25,662 bases of DNA. It comes from a virus. Below the pieces are notes generated by a model. It was not told where the DNA came from, did no database searches, and worked only from the letters and a program-made list of their open reading frames with translations. Positions 17,001-24,819 of this stretch are shown here, one piece after another; position 1 is the first letter of the stretch; every line of letters begins with the position of its first letter. The DNA lies in the IMG/VR virus record IMGVR_UViG_3300020196_000215, positions 1-25,662 of that record. One strand, given 5' to 3'. The position numbers and the translations under genes were made by a program.

Positions 17001-20000
17001 GTCTTCAAGGTCTCCAAGGAACTCAAGGACTTCAAGGTCTACAAGGAACTCAAGGAACAGGAGTACAAGGAACTCAAGGCACTCAAGGTTTACAAGGATT
17101 ACAGGGAACACAAGGATTGCAAGGAGATCAAGGTGTTCAAGGATTGCAAGGATTGCAGGGTGTTCAAAGTACTCAGGGTTTACAAGGTCTTCAAGGAACT
17201 CAAGGAATAGGAGTACAAGGCACTCAAGGTACCCAAGGCACTCAAGGTCTCCAAGGAACTCAAGGACTTCAAGGACTTCAGGGTCTTCAAGGACTTTCTA
17301 ATCAAGGTGTACAGGGGACACAAGGAACTCAAGGACTTCAAGGATCTCAAGGATTACAGGGTGTTCAGGGGGATATTGGATCTCAGGGTCTTCAAGGTAC
17401 ACAAGGTCTTCAAGGTACACAAGGTATTCAGGGCACACAGGGATTAGGAACTCAAGGTAACCAAGGCACTCAAGGTCTTCAGGGTCTTCAAGGTTCTCAA
17501 GGTGTTGGTGCTCAGGGAACTCAGGGAGTTGCTGGTGATCAAGGAACCCAAGGTCTTCAAGGAACTCAAGGTCTTCAAGGTAGACAAGGAACTCAAGGAT
17601 CAATAGGTAGTCAGGGAACTCAAGGAACTTTGGGTATTCAAGGTCTTCAAGGTCTTCAAGGTCTTCAAGGAACTCAAGGTGTTGGTGCTCAAGGTCTTCA
17701 AGGTAATCAAGGAACTCAAGGTCTTCAAGGGATTCAAGGTAACCAAGGTGTTCAAGGTGTAGGTGCTCAAGGTCTACAAGGTCTCCAAGGTCTTCAAGGA
17801 GTTCAGGGATCTGGAAATCAAGGAATTCAAGGGTCTCAAGGAACACAGGGTCTTCAGGGGTCTCAAGGAACTGGAACTCAAGGAAGTCAAGGCACACAAG
17901 GAACTCAGGGTGATCAAGGTGTTACACGATCTGGAACTCAAGGATTACAAGGTCTTCAGGGAACACAAGGAACTCAAGGGACTCAAGGCACTCAAGGAAC
18001 TCAAGGTGCTCAAGGAACCCAAGGTCCTCAAGCAACTCAAGGTCTACAAGGTGTTCAAGGTCTTCAAGGTCTTCAAGGTCTACAAGGTGTTCAAGGTAAT
18101 CAAGGGACACAAGGAATCCAGGGAAATCAAGCAACTCAGGGAACTCAAGGAACTTTGGGTCTTCAAGGTCTTCAAGGTCTTCAAGGTCTTCAAGGAAAAA
18201 GTCTTCAGGGAATTCAAGGAATTCAAGGAACACAGGGTCTTCAAGGTGTTCAGGGCACTCAAGGTGTTGGCGCCCAAGGATTACAAGGAACACAAGGATT
18301 ACAAGGAACACAAGGAACTCAAGGGTTACAAGGATTACAGGGCACTCAAGGTGCTCAAGGAGCCCAAGGAACTCAAGGATCAAGAGGTCTACAAGGCAAT
18401 CAAGGTCTTCAAGGTCTACAAGGCACTCAAGGAAATCAGGGAACTCAAGCGACTCAGGGAACTCAAGCGACTCAGGGCACTCAAGGTTTACAGGGTCTAC
18501 AAGGTCTTCAAGGATTAAGTATTCAAGGTATTCAAGGTGCTCAAGCAACACAAGGTGTTCAAGGCACTCAAGGTGTTGGTGCTCAAGGTCTTCAAGGTCT
18601 TCAAGGTCTCCAAGGTATTCAAGGTGGAATCGGTATTCAAGGTACCCAGGGTGTCCAAGGCACTCAAAGTGCTCAAGGAACTCAAGGTCTTCAAGGTGTT
18701 CAAGGAACTCAAGGTCTACAAGGTCTACAAGGAACTCAAGGTGTTCAAGGCACTCAAGGTGCTCAAGGGACTCAAGCAACTCAAGGAACACAAGCAACCC
18801 AAGGCACCCAAGGTGTTCAGGGTCTTCAAGGTAATCAAGGCACTCAAGGGATTCAAGGCAACCAAGGTGTTCAAGGTATAGGTGTTCAAGGCACTCAAGG
18901 CACTCAAGGTTTACAAGGTATTCAAGGATCTGGAATTCAAGGTTTACAAGGTCTCCAGGGACTTCAGGGAATTCAGGGTGTTCAAGGTTTAAGTAATCAA
19001 GGAGCACAAGGTCTCCAAGGACTTCAGGGTAATCAGGGTATTCAGGGCGTTAGTTTACAAGGTCTTCAAGGAACACAAGCAACTCAAGGAACCCAAGGTA
19101 TCCAAGGCACTCAAAGTGCTCAAGGAACTCAAGGTCTTCAAGGTATACAAGGATTAATAGGTCTTCAAGGTGTTCAAGGAACTCAAGGTCTCCAAGGTAA
19201 TCAAGGAACTCAGGGAACTCAAGGTCTCCAAGGTAATCAAGGAACCCAAGGTCTTCAAGGAACTCAAGGTCTTCAAGGCAGACAAGGAACTCAAGGAACT
19301 CAAGGGCTTCAAGGCAATCAAGGAACTCAAGGTGTTCAAGGTGTTGGCGCACAAGGATTACAAGGAACTCAAGGTGTTGGTGCTCAAGGAACCCAAGGAA
19401 CTCAAGGTTTACAGGGTCTTCAGGGAGTTCAGGGAACTCAAGGTTTACAAGGTATTCAAGGATCAGGAATTCAAGGATTACAAGGAGTCCAAGGCACTCA
19501 AGGCTTACAGGGTCTTCAAGGAACTCAAGGTGCTCAAGGGACTCAAGCGACTCAGGGCACTCAAGGATTACAGGGTCTTCTAGGTGTTCAAGGAACTCAA
19601 GGTCTACAAGGTCTACAAGGAACTCAAGGTAATCAAGGTCTTCAAGGCACTCAAGGTCTTCAAGGTAGACAAGGAACTCAAGGAACTCAAGGAACTCAGG
19701 GGCTCCAGGGGACTCAAGGTTTACAAGGGGTAGGCATACAAGGTCTTCAAGGCAATCAAGGAACCCAAGGTCTTCAAGCAACTCAAGGGACTCAAGGGAC
19801 TCAAGGTGCTCAGGGAACTCAAGGCAATCAAGGTATTCAAGGATCTGGTTCTCAAGGAGCTCAAGGCACTCAAGGGACTCAAGGTCTACAAGGTCTACAA
19901 GGTCTTCAAGGAAATCAAGGTGTTCAAGGAACTCAAGGTCTTCAAGGTAGACAAGGAACTCAAGCAACTCAGGGACTCCAGGGGACTCAAGGTTTACAAG

Positions 20001-22300
20001 GCAATCAAGGAACACAAGCAACCCAAGGTCTTCAAGGCAATCAAGGAACTCAAGGTCTACAAGGTCTACAAGGAACTCAAGGTCTACAAGGTCTACAAGG
20101 AACTCAAGGTAATCAAGGTATTCAAGGATCTGGTTCTCAAGGTCTTCAAGGTCTTCAAGGTAATCAAGGTACTCAAGGAACAGGGGTACAAGGTACTCAA
20201 GGCACTCAAGGCACTCAAGGAACTCAGGGTGTTCAAGCAACACAAGGTGTTCAAGGAACCCAAGGTCTTGGATTCCAAGGATCACAAGGGACTCAAGGTA
20301 ATCAAGGAACTCAAGGTGTTCAAGGTAGACAAGGAACTCAAGGTGTTCAAGGAACCCAAGGTCCTCAAGCAACTCAAGGTAATCAAGGAACTCAAGGCAC
20401 TCAAGGAACAGGGGTACAAGGAACTCAGGGTCTACAAGGTAGGCAAGGTCTTCAAGGCAATCAAGGAACCCAAGGTGCAACTGCCGCTCAAGGATCTCAA
20501 GGTACTCAAGGTGTTCAGGGTTCGGGTTCTCAAGGTACTCAAGGTCCTCAAGGCACTCAAGGAACTCAGGGTGTTCAAGCAACACAAGGAACCCAAGCTG
20601 TTCAAGGAACCCAAGGTCCTCAAGGGACTCAAGGCGCTCAAGGTGCTCAAGGATTACAAGGATTACAGGGGTTACAAGGCACTCAAGGTAGACAAGGAAC
20701 TCAAGGTGTTGGTCTTCAAGGGACTCAAGGTTCTCAAGGTCTTCAAGGTGCCGCTGGTACAAATGCTGGACAAGGTGCCCAGGGTATGCAAGCAACTCAG
20801 GGGACTCAAGGTCTTCAAGGTAGACAAGGAACTCAGGGATTACAGGGATTAAGTAATCAAGGAATTCAAGGTACTCAAGGTCTTCAAGGTAGACAAGCAA
20901 CCCAAGGTCTTCAAGGCAATCAAGGAACTCAAGGTCTTCAAGGTAGACAAGGAACTCAAGGTGCTCAAGGTACAATAGGATCTCAAGGTCTTAGTGGAAC
21001 ATCTGGTAACCAAGGAGCACAAGGCAGTCAAGGCGTTGGATCTCAAGGTACTGTTGGTTCTCAGGGAACTGTAGGTAGTTTCGGTTCCCAAGGTAATCAA
21101 GGAACTCAGGGCCGCCAGGGCACTACAGGAACGGGAGCTCAAGGTGCAATAGGATCTCAAGGTGCAATAGGAGCTCAAGGTGCAATAGGAGCTCAAGGTA
21201 CAATAGGAAATCAAGGGACTCAAGGTGTTCAAGGTAGACAAGGAACTCAAGGTGTTGGCTCTCAAGGCACTATTGGCGCTCAGGGAACGATAGGTGCTCA
21301 GGCATTCCAAGGAACTCAAGGTGTTCAGGGAAGGCAGAACCAGGGTGTTCAAGGTTCATCCGCTGGACAGGGAACACAAGGTAATCAGGGTCTAGGGGGA
21401 GTTGTTGGTGGACAAGGAACTCAAGGTGTTCAAGGACAAGTCGTAACAACAACACCATCGTCAATTACAAAAACCGTTTTTTCAGCAACAGCTGGACAAA
21501 CAGTGTTTTCGGTCAACTATGGTACACAATATATCCTTGTATATCTTAACGGTTCTCACCTACAAGAAAATGCAGAATACACCGCAACAAATGGAACTTC
21601 GGTTGTACTAACATCTGGTGCATCTGCTGGTGATATTATTGAAGTTGTTTACTTCAACCTTGGAAACTTTGTCAGAGGAATTCAAGGTGTTTCTGGTTCC
21701 TTCGCTGGACAAGGTGTTCAAGGTCTGCAAGGTAGTCAAGGTCCATTTGGTCCTCAAGGTGTTCAAGGTATTGTAGGTGCTCAAGGTTCTACAACAACTC
21801 TGAGTTATGCAGAAGATTCCACATCAGCAACAACTCATTATCCCGTATTCGTTTCTGGTTCTGGAGCTCAAAATGCAAAAGTCAGAACAACGGCAACTGC
21901 ATTCTCGTTCGTTCCAAACACTGGTAATCTAGTTGTACCAGGAACTGTAACTGCAAGTTCTGACAGATCAATCAAGACTCGCATTACTCCTATTGAAAAT
22001 GCACTTGAAAAGGTCAAGAAGTTGAGAGGTGTTGAGTTCAACTATAGATCTCATGGTGGCAAATCAATCGGTCTTATTGCACAAGAACTTGAGGGGGTCT
22101 TCCCCGAACTTGTTCACGGAGAAGGTGTCAAGTCTGTTGCTTACCAAAACTTGGTCGCTGTTCTTATTGAAGCAATAAAAGAAATGAGTGACACAATGGA
22201 TAAGCGTGATATGGCATACCGTAGAATTCTGTCTAGTTTTGATGAAAAACTATCAAATTTTATGAATAAATACGAAAAGAATGATGTAAACGAGGATTGA
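14090..22300 (+). CDS. Giant collagen-like tail fibre with C-terminal S74 chaperone
   Basis: 2736 residues. Residues 1-80 form a compact N-terminal domain ([14 protein letters not shown], then [11 protein letters not shown]), presumably the attachment end. About 81-2450 are Gly-X-Gln triplets. About 2455-2530 is a beta domain ([54 protein letters not shown]) of a type common in phage fibres. A second short Gly-X-Gln run follows to about 2570. From about 2620 comes a peptidase-S74 intramolecular chaperone (separate entry). S74 domains trimerise fibres and then usually cleave themselves off, so the mature fibre would be about 2620 residues. The chains are expected to form a trimeric, very long thin fibre. 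Long stop-free stretches in the other frames of the array are by-products of the nine-base repeat. No strong ribosome-binding site precedes the ATG. Confidence 0.88.
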   Translation: MARYTSGRYRRFSQSGITSDRYEFLGVEQAEPDLGDPLVGVSSIGVKPVPNGTFYDQYVLIAVGTEVGSRYWIKSENLFSQGIQGIQGTQGNQGIQGTQGLQGQAIQGVQGNQSTQGLQGIQGETFQGTQGTQGIQGTQGTQGLQGLQGLQGLSNQGVQGTQGLQGDVGIQGAQGVQGLSNQGVQGTQGLQGDQGIQGTQGVGSQGSQGVQGLSNQGVQGAQGTQGVQGELGYQGTQGNQGIQGTQGLQGIQGELGYQGTQGNQGIQGTQGLQGIQGELGYQGTQGLQGLQGFQGTQGLQGIQGSGVQGVQGTQGLQGFQGTQGLQGVQGMQGNQGLQGFQGTQGLQGLQGLQGLSNQGVQGTQGLQGTQGLQGLQGLSNQGVQGTQGTQGLQGSQGTGVQGTQGTQGLQGFQGTQGLQGIQGDIGNQGVQGTQGTQGLQGIQGAGIQGNQGTQGLQGLQGTQGLQGIQGAGIQGSQGTQGSQGTQGLQGIQGQLGFQGSQGTQGLQGFQGTQGLQGDVGVQGTQGLQGLQGTQGLQGSQGIGAQGSQGTQGVQGSQGTQGLQGIQGDLGIQGTQGVQGDQGTQGLQGSQGTGVQGTQGTQGLQGLQGLQGVQGDIGNQGVQGTQGTQGLQGDQGVQGTQGTQGLSNQGAQGTQGLQGLQGVQGDIGNQGVQGVQGTQGLQGLQGLQGLQGTGVQGFQGTQGLQGTQGLQGLQGLSNQGVQGTQGLQGIQGTQGLQGLQGTQGDFGVQGFQGTQGLQGLQGTQGDFGVQGVQGAQGLQGLQGLQGTQGDFGVQGVQGTQGLQGNQGTQGLQGLQGTQGAGFQGAQGTQGLQGLQGTQGDLGVQGTQGTQGTQGLQGVQGNQGLQGLQGIQGVGAQGTQGTQGLQGLQGTQGLQGLQGTQATQGTQATQGTQATQGTQGLQGLQGSQGTQGLQGLQGTQGVGAQGTQGTQGLQGLQGLQGTQGIQGTQGTQGLQGLQGTQGLQGLQGTQGTGVQGTQGTQGLQGLQGTQGLQGDQGVQGLQGLQGVQSTQGLQGLQGTQGIGVQGTQGTQGTQGLQGTQGLQGLQGLQGLSNQGVQGTQGTQGLQGSQGLQGVQGDIGSQGLQGTQGLQGTQGIQGTQGLGTQGNQGTQGLQGLQGSQGVGAQGTQGVAGDQGTQGLQGTQGLQGRQGTQGSIGSQGTQGTLGIQGLQGLQGLQGTQGVGAQGLQGNQGTQGLQGIQGNQGVQGVGAQGLQGLQGLQGVQGSGNQGIQGSQGTQGLQGSQGTGTQGSQGTQGTQGDQGVTRSGTQGLQGLQGTQGTQGTQGTQGTQGAQGTQGPQATQGLQGVQGLQGLQGLQGVQGNQGTQGIQGNQATQGTQGTLGLQGLQGLQGLQGKSLQGIQGIQGTQGLQGVQGTQGVGAQGLQGTQGLQGTQGTQGLQGLQGTQGAQGAQGTQGSRGLQGNQGLQGLQGTQGNQGTQATQGTQATQGTQGLQGLQGLQGLSIQGIQGAQATQGVQGTQGVGAQGLQGLQGLQGIQGGIGIQGTQGVQGTQSAQGTQGLQGVQGTQGLQGLQGTQGVQGTQGAQGTQATQGTQATQGTQGVQGLQGNQGTQGIQGNQGVQGIGVQGTQGTQGLQGIQGSGIQGLQGLQGLQGIQGVQGLSNQGAQGLQGLQGNQGIQGVSLQGLQGTQATQGTQGIQGTQSAQGTQGLQGIQGLIGLQGVQGTQGLQGNQGTQGTQGLQGNQGTQGLQGTQGLQGRQGTQGTQGLQGNQGTQGVQGVGAQGLQGTQGVGAQGTQGTQGLQGLQGVQGTQGLQGIQGSGIQGLQGVQGTQGLQGLQGTQGAQGTQATQGTQGLQGLLGVQGTQGLQGLQGTQGNQGLQGTQGLQGRQGTQGTQGTQGLQGTQGLQGVGIQGLQGNQGTQGLQATQGTQGTQGAQGTQGNQGIQGSGSQGAQGTQGTQGLQGLQGLQGNQGVQGTQGLQGRQGTQATQGLQGTQGLQGNQGTQATQGLQGNQGTQGLQGLQGTQGLQGLQGTQGNQGIQGSGSQGLQGLQGNQGTQGTGVQGTQGTQGTQGTQGVQATQGVQGTQGLGFQGSQGTQGNQGTQGVQGRQGTQGVQGTQGPQATQGNQGTQGTQGTGVQGTQGLQGRQGLQGNQGTQGATAAQGSQGTQGVQGSGSQGTQGPQGTQGTQGVQATQGTQAVQGTQGPQGTQGAQGAQGLQGLQGLQGTQGRQGTQGVGLQGTQGSQGLQGAAGTNAGQGAQGMQATQGTQGLQGRQGTQGLQGLSNQGIQGTQGLQGRQATQGLQGNQGTQGLQGRQGTQGAQGTIGSQGLSGTSGNQGAQGSQGVGSQGTVGSQGTVGSFGSQGNQGTQGRQGTTGTGAQGAIGSQGAIGAQGAIGAQGTIGNQGTQGVQGRQGTQGVGSQGTIGAQGTIGAQAFQGTQGVQGRQNQGVQGSSAGQGTQGNQGLGGVVGGQGTQGVQGQVVTTTPSSITKTVFSATAGQTVFSVNYGTQYILVYLNGSHLQENAEYTATNGTSVVLTSGASAGDIIEVVYFNLGNFVRGIQGVSGSFAGQGVQGLQGSQGPFGPQGVQGIVGAQGSTTTLSYAEDSTSATTHYPVFVSGSGAQNAKVRTTATAFSFVPNTGNLVVPGTVTASSDRSIKTRITPIENALEKVKKLRGVEFNYRSHGGKSIGLIAQELEGVFPELVHGEGVKSVAYQNLVAVLIEAIKEMSDTMDKRDMAYRRILSSFDEKLSNFMNKYEKNDVNED
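14333..21439 (+). repeat. Collagen-like Gly-X-Gln array, about 790 triplets
   Basis: A 7.1-kb run of nine-base units encodes Gly-X-Gln, with X mostly Leu, Thr, Val, Ile, Asn, Ser or Asp and almost no Pro. Gln uses both CAA and CAG, Gly mostly GGT and GGA, and the X codons vary, so most copies differ silently. Periodic irregularities occur: GLSNQ insertions (about ten), shortened triplets before GAQ, GVQ or GIQ (GVG, GTG, GSG), and Ala in place of Gly (QATQG) in clusters near 16790-16845, 18440-18480 and elsewhere. The last part (about 20950-21440) is more Ile/Ser-rich, with repeated GAQGAIG and GTIG segments. Confidence 0.98.
14777..14920 (+). repeat. Perfect 72-bp tandem duplication inside the fibre array
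   Basis: Two identical 72-base units lie at 14777-14848 and 14849-14920, each beginning GAACTTGGATAT. A third copy starts at 14921 but diverges after about 14 bases. Most of the array is silently scrambled, so perfect identity over 72 bases indicates a recent in-frame duplication of 24 residues. Confidence 0.95.
21959..22300 (+). other. Peptidase S74 intramolecular chaperone domain of the fibre
   Basis: Residue 2624 starts the motif SDRSIK, matching the S-D-x-x-x-K signature whose Ser and Lys take part in self-cleavage in endosialidase-type fibres. It is followed by [29 protein letters not shown] and [18 protein letters not shown], all typical S74 elements. Cleavage before Ser2624 would release about 113 residues. 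The last 40 residues are charged and helical. Domain boundaries are approximate. Confidence 0.9.
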
Positions 22301-22301
22301 A

Positions 22302-22616
22302 ATGGCAAAACCAAGAGATCATGGTAATCTAGTTTCAAATACAATTACATTTGCCGACATCAGCAACACTAGACTTGGTGTTAATAGGTCTAACCCAGCT
22401 ACAACACTTGATGTCAATGGTGACATCACTGGTGGTCAATTATTAGCATCAGGACAACTCACACTGACTGGTCTTCCATATCTTAGAAATGCTAAGACTA
22501 TTGCTACCTCTTATACAATTCAATCAACTTATAACGAAGCCAGCATTGGTCCTATCACCATAAATAGTGGCGTCACAGTCATCATAGCTAGTGGTGGAAC
22601 CTGGACTATTTTATGA
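22302..22616 (+). CDS. Short fibre-type structural protein
   Basis: 104 residues. After an N-terminal MAKPRDHGNLVSNTITFAD comes TRLGVNRSNPATTLDVNGDI. This closely resembles the x-(V/I)-G-(I/V)-x-x-x-x-P-x-x-x-L-D-V-x-G-x-(I/L) motif found in the shafts of many phage tail fibres, usually ahead of an adhesive or S74 domain. The rest is beta-rich and Thr/Ile/Ser-rich, ending in IIASGGTWTIL. There is no S74 domain or collagen repeat. GAGG at 22292-22295, inside the end of the fibre gene, is well placed as a ribosome-binding site for the ATG at 22302. Only one base separates the genes. It may cap or decorate the fibre, or be a remnant of a fibre gene; which is unclear. Confidence 0.65.
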   Translation: MAKPRDHGNLVSNTITFADISNTRLGVNRSNPATTLDVNGDITGGQLLASGQLTLTGLPYLRNAKTIATSYTIQSTYNEASIGPITINSGVTVIIASGGTWTIL

Positions 22617-22670
22617 TATAATTAGATAGAATGCGTGATATCCTAAATCTATAGTTGAAATTGCAACAAA
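22617..22670 (+). promoter_or_regulatory. Intergenic gap with weak promoter-like elements
   Basis: At 54 bases this is the longest gap inside the structural cluster. It holds TATAAT at 22617-22622 without a good -35 box (best candidates near 22594 match three of six bases), and CTAAATCT at 22643, one base off the CTAAATA element seen at 6127. Either could start transcription of the small 3' genes. No terminator-like hairpin with a U run is visible. Confidence 0.22.
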
Positions 22671-23162
22671 ATGAGCACCTTAATTGCAAATACAGTATTA
22701 ACAACTAATATTCAACATACTAATGGTACAATATGTGCCACTATTGATTCTTCTGGAATATTTTTTACTCCAAATACACCTTATTTTCTTGCAACTAGAA
22801 ATGGACAAGGTGATGAAGGTGGTACTGGATATATGTCATTTGGTAATATTTTAGCAAACAGAGGAAATTGGTACAATGCAAATGGAACTGCCACGGCGCC
22901 AGTTACTGGACTTTATGCATTTTGGTGTAAGACTTTAACACCTAGTAATGGTGAAGTTATTGATTTACGATGGTATGTTAATGGAGCATCAACAGATAAT
23001 TATGGTGCAGGATATTCTGGTAATTGGAGTGCACATAAACCCATGATAGCACATTTTATAACTCTTTTGAATGCGAATGATACAGTGAGGGTTTATAATA
23101 TCAATAGCGGAACAAGATGCTGTGGCACCCATAATACATATATGGGATACTTGATTGGATAA
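22671..23162 (+). CDS. C1q-like fibre-tip protein, paralogue A
   Basis: 163 residues. The N-terminus, MSTLIANTVLTTNIQ, is of the type found on small cyanophage tail-fibre proteins and recurs in two neighbours. Residues about 40-163 resemble a C1q/TNF-like jelly roll: GNWYNANGTATAPVTGLYAF matches the F-x-A-P-x-x-G-x-Y strand, NDTVRVYNINSG the late strand, and NTYMGYLIG the closing strand. An unusual vicinal Cys pair (RCCGTH) lies near the end. C1q-like folds are trimeric and often bind sugars or proteins, so this is a plausible receptor-binding tip. The next gene, two bases away, is a close paralogue with short strongly diverged patches. No strong ribosome-binding site is seen. Confidence 0.68.
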   Translation: MSTLIANTVLTTNIQHTNGTICATIDSSGIFFTPNTPYFLATRNGQGDEGGTGYMSFGNILANRGNWYNANGTATAPVTGLYAFWCKTLTPSNGEVIDLRWYVNGASTDNYGAGYSGNWSAHKPMIAHFITLLNANDTVRVYNINSGTRCCGTHNTYMGYLIG

Positions 23163-23649
23163 TTATGGCTTCTGTTGTAAGTGCAAATACATTACAAACA
23201 ACCAATCTTACTGCTAAAGCAATTCCAACTGGATCTGCAATAACACCGTCTTCTGATGGACGGTTGTATCGACCTAATCTTCCTTATTTTATTGCAACTA
23301 GAAATGGACAAGGTGATGAAGGTGGTGGTGGATATATGTCATTTGGTAATATTTTAGCAAACAGAGGAAATTGGTACAATGCAAATGGAACTGCTACTGC
23401 ACCTGAAAAAGGACTTTATGCATTTTGGTGTAAGACTTTAACACCTAGTAATGGTGAAATTGTTGATCTAAGATGGTATATTAATGGAGCATCAACAGAT
23501 AGTTATGGTGCAGGATATTCTGGAAATTTCAGCGGTCATAAAACTATGGAAGCATTTGCTATTTTTGCACTAAATAAAAATGATACAGTGAGGGTTTATA
23601 ATATCAATAGCGGAACAAGATGCTGTGGCACCCATAATACATATATGGG
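22791..23649 (+). repeat. Gene duplication: near-identical DNA blocks at an offset of 503 bp
   Basis: 22791-23022 and 23294-23525 differ by only a few, mostly silent, changes. 23079-23146 is identical to 23582-23649 over 68 bases. Between these blocks, about 55 bases (23023-23078 versus 23526-23581) are strongly diverged, and the 5' ends of the two genes are unrelated apart from the first codons. Confidence 0.95.
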
Positions 23650-23668
23650 TTATCTAATCGGAGGTTGA
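23165..23668 (+). CDS. C1q-like fibre-tip protein, paralogue B
   Basis: 167 residues, paralogue of the preceding gene. The N-terminal 40 residues (MASVVSANTLQTTNL, then TPSSDGRLYRPNLPYF) differ, but from ATRNGQGDEGG onward the two proteins are nearly the same and share the TATAP, GLYAFWCKTLTPSNGE and RCCGTHNTYMGYLIG segments. The main difference in the common region is NFSGHKTMEAFAIFALNKN where paralogue A has NWSAHKPMIAHFITLLNAN, probably an exposed face. As in paralogue A, the fold looks C1q-like. The final codons contain GGAGG (23660-23664), which serves as the ribosome-binding site of the next gene. Confidence 0.68.
   Translation: MASVVSANTLQTTNLTAKAIPTGSAITPSSDGRLYRPNLPYFIATRNGQGDEGGGGYMSFGNILANRGNWYNANGTATAPEKGLYAFWCKTLTPSNGEIVDLRWYINGASTDSYGAGYSGNFSGHKTMEAFAIFALNKNDTVRVYNINSGTRCCGTHNTYMGYLIGG
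23660..23664 (+). promoter_or_regulatory. Shine-Dalgarno GGAGG fixing the start at 23674
   Basis: GGAGG sits nine bases before ATG at 23674. A TTG at 23665 in the same frame directly abuts the motif and is too close to be used, so the 116-residue form starting MEITVIIND is preferred. Confidence 0.85.
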
Positions 23669-23673
23669 CTTTT

Positions 23674-24024
23674 ATGGAAATTACTGTTATTATTAATGAT
23701 GTTCAAAAAAGAGCACTTGAACATACCATGTATGATATTCAAGATTGGCTGCAAAATGCAATTGATGTAAGATCGGAATCAGCTATTGAAGAATTACTAA
23801 AAGTAGAAACTGAAAGACTTATTAATGATCCTTATATTCAATCTATTCCAGCAAACAAAAATGAAATTATTCTAAATTCTCCAATAGAAACTGCTAAGGC
23901 AAGGACAATTAGAGTGGAAAAAGAATATGCTGCTGGATGTAATAATTGTGACAATACTCCAGTGCAAAATATTTCACCAGAAATTGATGCGATTTTCAAC
24001 GAAGCCCTAGGGAGGACGGTATAA
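23674..24024 (+). CDS. Small helical phage protein of unknown function
   Basis: 116 residues from the ATG chosen by the GGAGG at 23660. The first two thirds look helical: DVQKRALEHTMYDIQDWLQN, then AIEELLKVETERLI. This pattern (a short IQDWLQNAI helix followed by an amphipathic helix) recalls small conserved proteins found beside tail-fibre genes in various phages, but I cannot name a family with confidence. The C-terminal third has a CNNC pair, which might bind metal or form a disulfide, and ends ISPEIDAIFNEALGRTV. No signal peptide or membrane segment. Five bases separate it from the paralogue upstream, and its stop abuts the next start. A fibre assembly or adaptor role is possible from context only. 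Confidence 0.6.
   Translation: MEITVIINDVQKRALEHTMYDIQDWLQNAIDVRSESAIEELLKVETERLINDPYIQSIPANKNEIILNSPIETAKARTIRVEKEYAAGCNNCDNTPVQNISPEIDAIFNEALGRTV
24011..24015 (+). promoter_or_regulatory. Shine-Dalgarno GGAGG for the gene at 24025
   Basis: GGAGG lies nine bases before ATG at 24025, the same spacing as the site at 23660. Strong sites like these are absent in front of the large structural genes. Confidence 0.75.
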
Positions 24025-24393
24025 ATGAGTACCTTAAGAGTAGAAACAATTGAAGTTAATACCATTAGAAATTTTGCTGGAACGGCACTGAAGGACCAGC
24101 TTAAAACTGGATCTTCCACAGATTTCATGTCCTATGATTCAAATTATCGACATACATATGGAGTTAATTCTGGGCAGACTAGTTACACGTATCCTCCTGC
24201 TGGTTATTCAATGAGTAATCTAAAACAGTTTATAAATTCTTCAAGAGAAATTTACTTTGCTGGTGGTGTGGATGGAAACGATAGTCTTTATTGTTATTAC
24301 AATGTAAGGTCTGGGGATATTGAGTTAGTTGTTTATAATTCAGAACAAAGAGCTACGCCAGCTTGTAATTGGACTGGGAGTTGGGCTAAATAA
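24025..24393 (+). CDS. Small fibre-tip-type structural protein
   Basis: 122 residues. The N-terminal MSTLRVETIEVNTIRNFAGT shares the pattern of the two C1q-like paralogues (MSTLIANTVLTTN, MASVVSANTLQTTN), suggesting a common docking peptide. The remainder is Tyr/Ser/Asn-rich with YRHTYGVNSGQTSYTYPPAG, REIYFAGGVDGND and a closing ATPACNWTGSWAK. It has no recognisable catalytic motif. It is probably beta-structured and surface-exposed, consistent with an exchangeable adhesin or fibre-tip module. Its start directly follows the previous stop and its own stop overlaps the next start by one base (TAATG). Confidence 0.6.
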   Translation: MSTLRVETIEVNTIRNFAGTALKDQLKTGSSTDFMSYDSNYRHTYGVNSGQTSYTYPPAGYSMSNLKQFINSSREIYFAGGVDGNDSLYCYYNVRSGDIELVVYNSEQRATPACNWTGSWAK

Positions 24394-24803
24394 TGGATTT
24401 TTATCTCTTGGTAAAAGATGGCACTAATGCATTTAGTGTTACCTCACACTATCCAAATCTTAGTTCGGCACCAGATGTTAAATGTTATGTGGTCACTGAA
24501 GAAGATTATAAAAATTTTGCAAAAATAGATTACTGGTATAATCCAGAGACAAAAAGAATAGAGAAAAAACCAGATAATGAGATTTTAGAAATTAGATGGT
24601 ATGAACTGAGAGAAAAAAGAAATAGTTATCTTTTGAGATGTGATTGGACAGCTTTTCCAAGTTCTCCATTATCTCCAGAAAAAAGAGAAGAATGGGAAAT
24701 TTACAGACAAGAACTTAGAGATTTTCCTTCAACAATAACTGATCAAGAACTTTTATCTGTCAACAACGTTATCGAACTTACCTGGCCAATAAAACCTTCA
24801 TAA
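24393..24803 (+). CDS. Phage tail assembly chaperone-type protein
   Basis: 136 residues. The C-terminal half carries the signature of the Phage_tail_APC family: LREKRNSYLLRCDWTAFPSS, PLSPEKREEWEIYRQELRDF, ending LTWPIKP. Proteins of this family are usually encoded right after tail-fibre genes and are thought to help fibre folding or assembly. The N-terminal half (MDFYLLVKDGTN, then CYVVTEEDYKNF and YWYNPETKRIEKKP) is a more variable region, as is usual in the family. The gene overlaps the previous stop by one base, so the two are likely coupled. The position after four small fibre-type genes fits a helper for one or more of them. Confidence 0.8.
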   Translation: MDFYLLVKDGTNAFSVTSHYPNLSSAPDVKCYVVTEEDYKNFAKIDYWYNPETKRIEKKPDNEILEIRWYELREKRNSYLLRCDWTAFPSSPLSPEKREEWEIYRQELRDFPSTITDQELLSVNNVIELTWPIKPS

Positions 24804-24819
24804 TTAGATACTGCTTATC

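Noticed and set aside
14333-21439. CRISPR array
   Set aside because: The repeats are contiguous nine-base coding units with no spacers and no nearby cas genes.
14537-21464. Many long open frames on both strands across the fibre array, up to 641 codons on the - strand
   Set aside because: They are by-products of the nine-base repeat: the other frames read monotonous Lys-Val-Phe, Leu-Glu-Phe or Thr-Leu-Ser strings and have no start context. The Gly-X-Gln frame alone is continuous with recognisable N- and C-terminal domains.
22791-23649. Diversity-generating retroelement template/variable repeat pair
   Set aside because: There is no reverse transcriptase in the window, the differences are not concentrated at adenines, and both copies are full genes. 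Ordinary duplication or gene conversion explains them better.
23665-23673. TTG start at 23665 for the 116-residue protein
   Set aside because: The TTG abuts the GGAGG with no spacing; the ATG at 23674 has ideal spacing.
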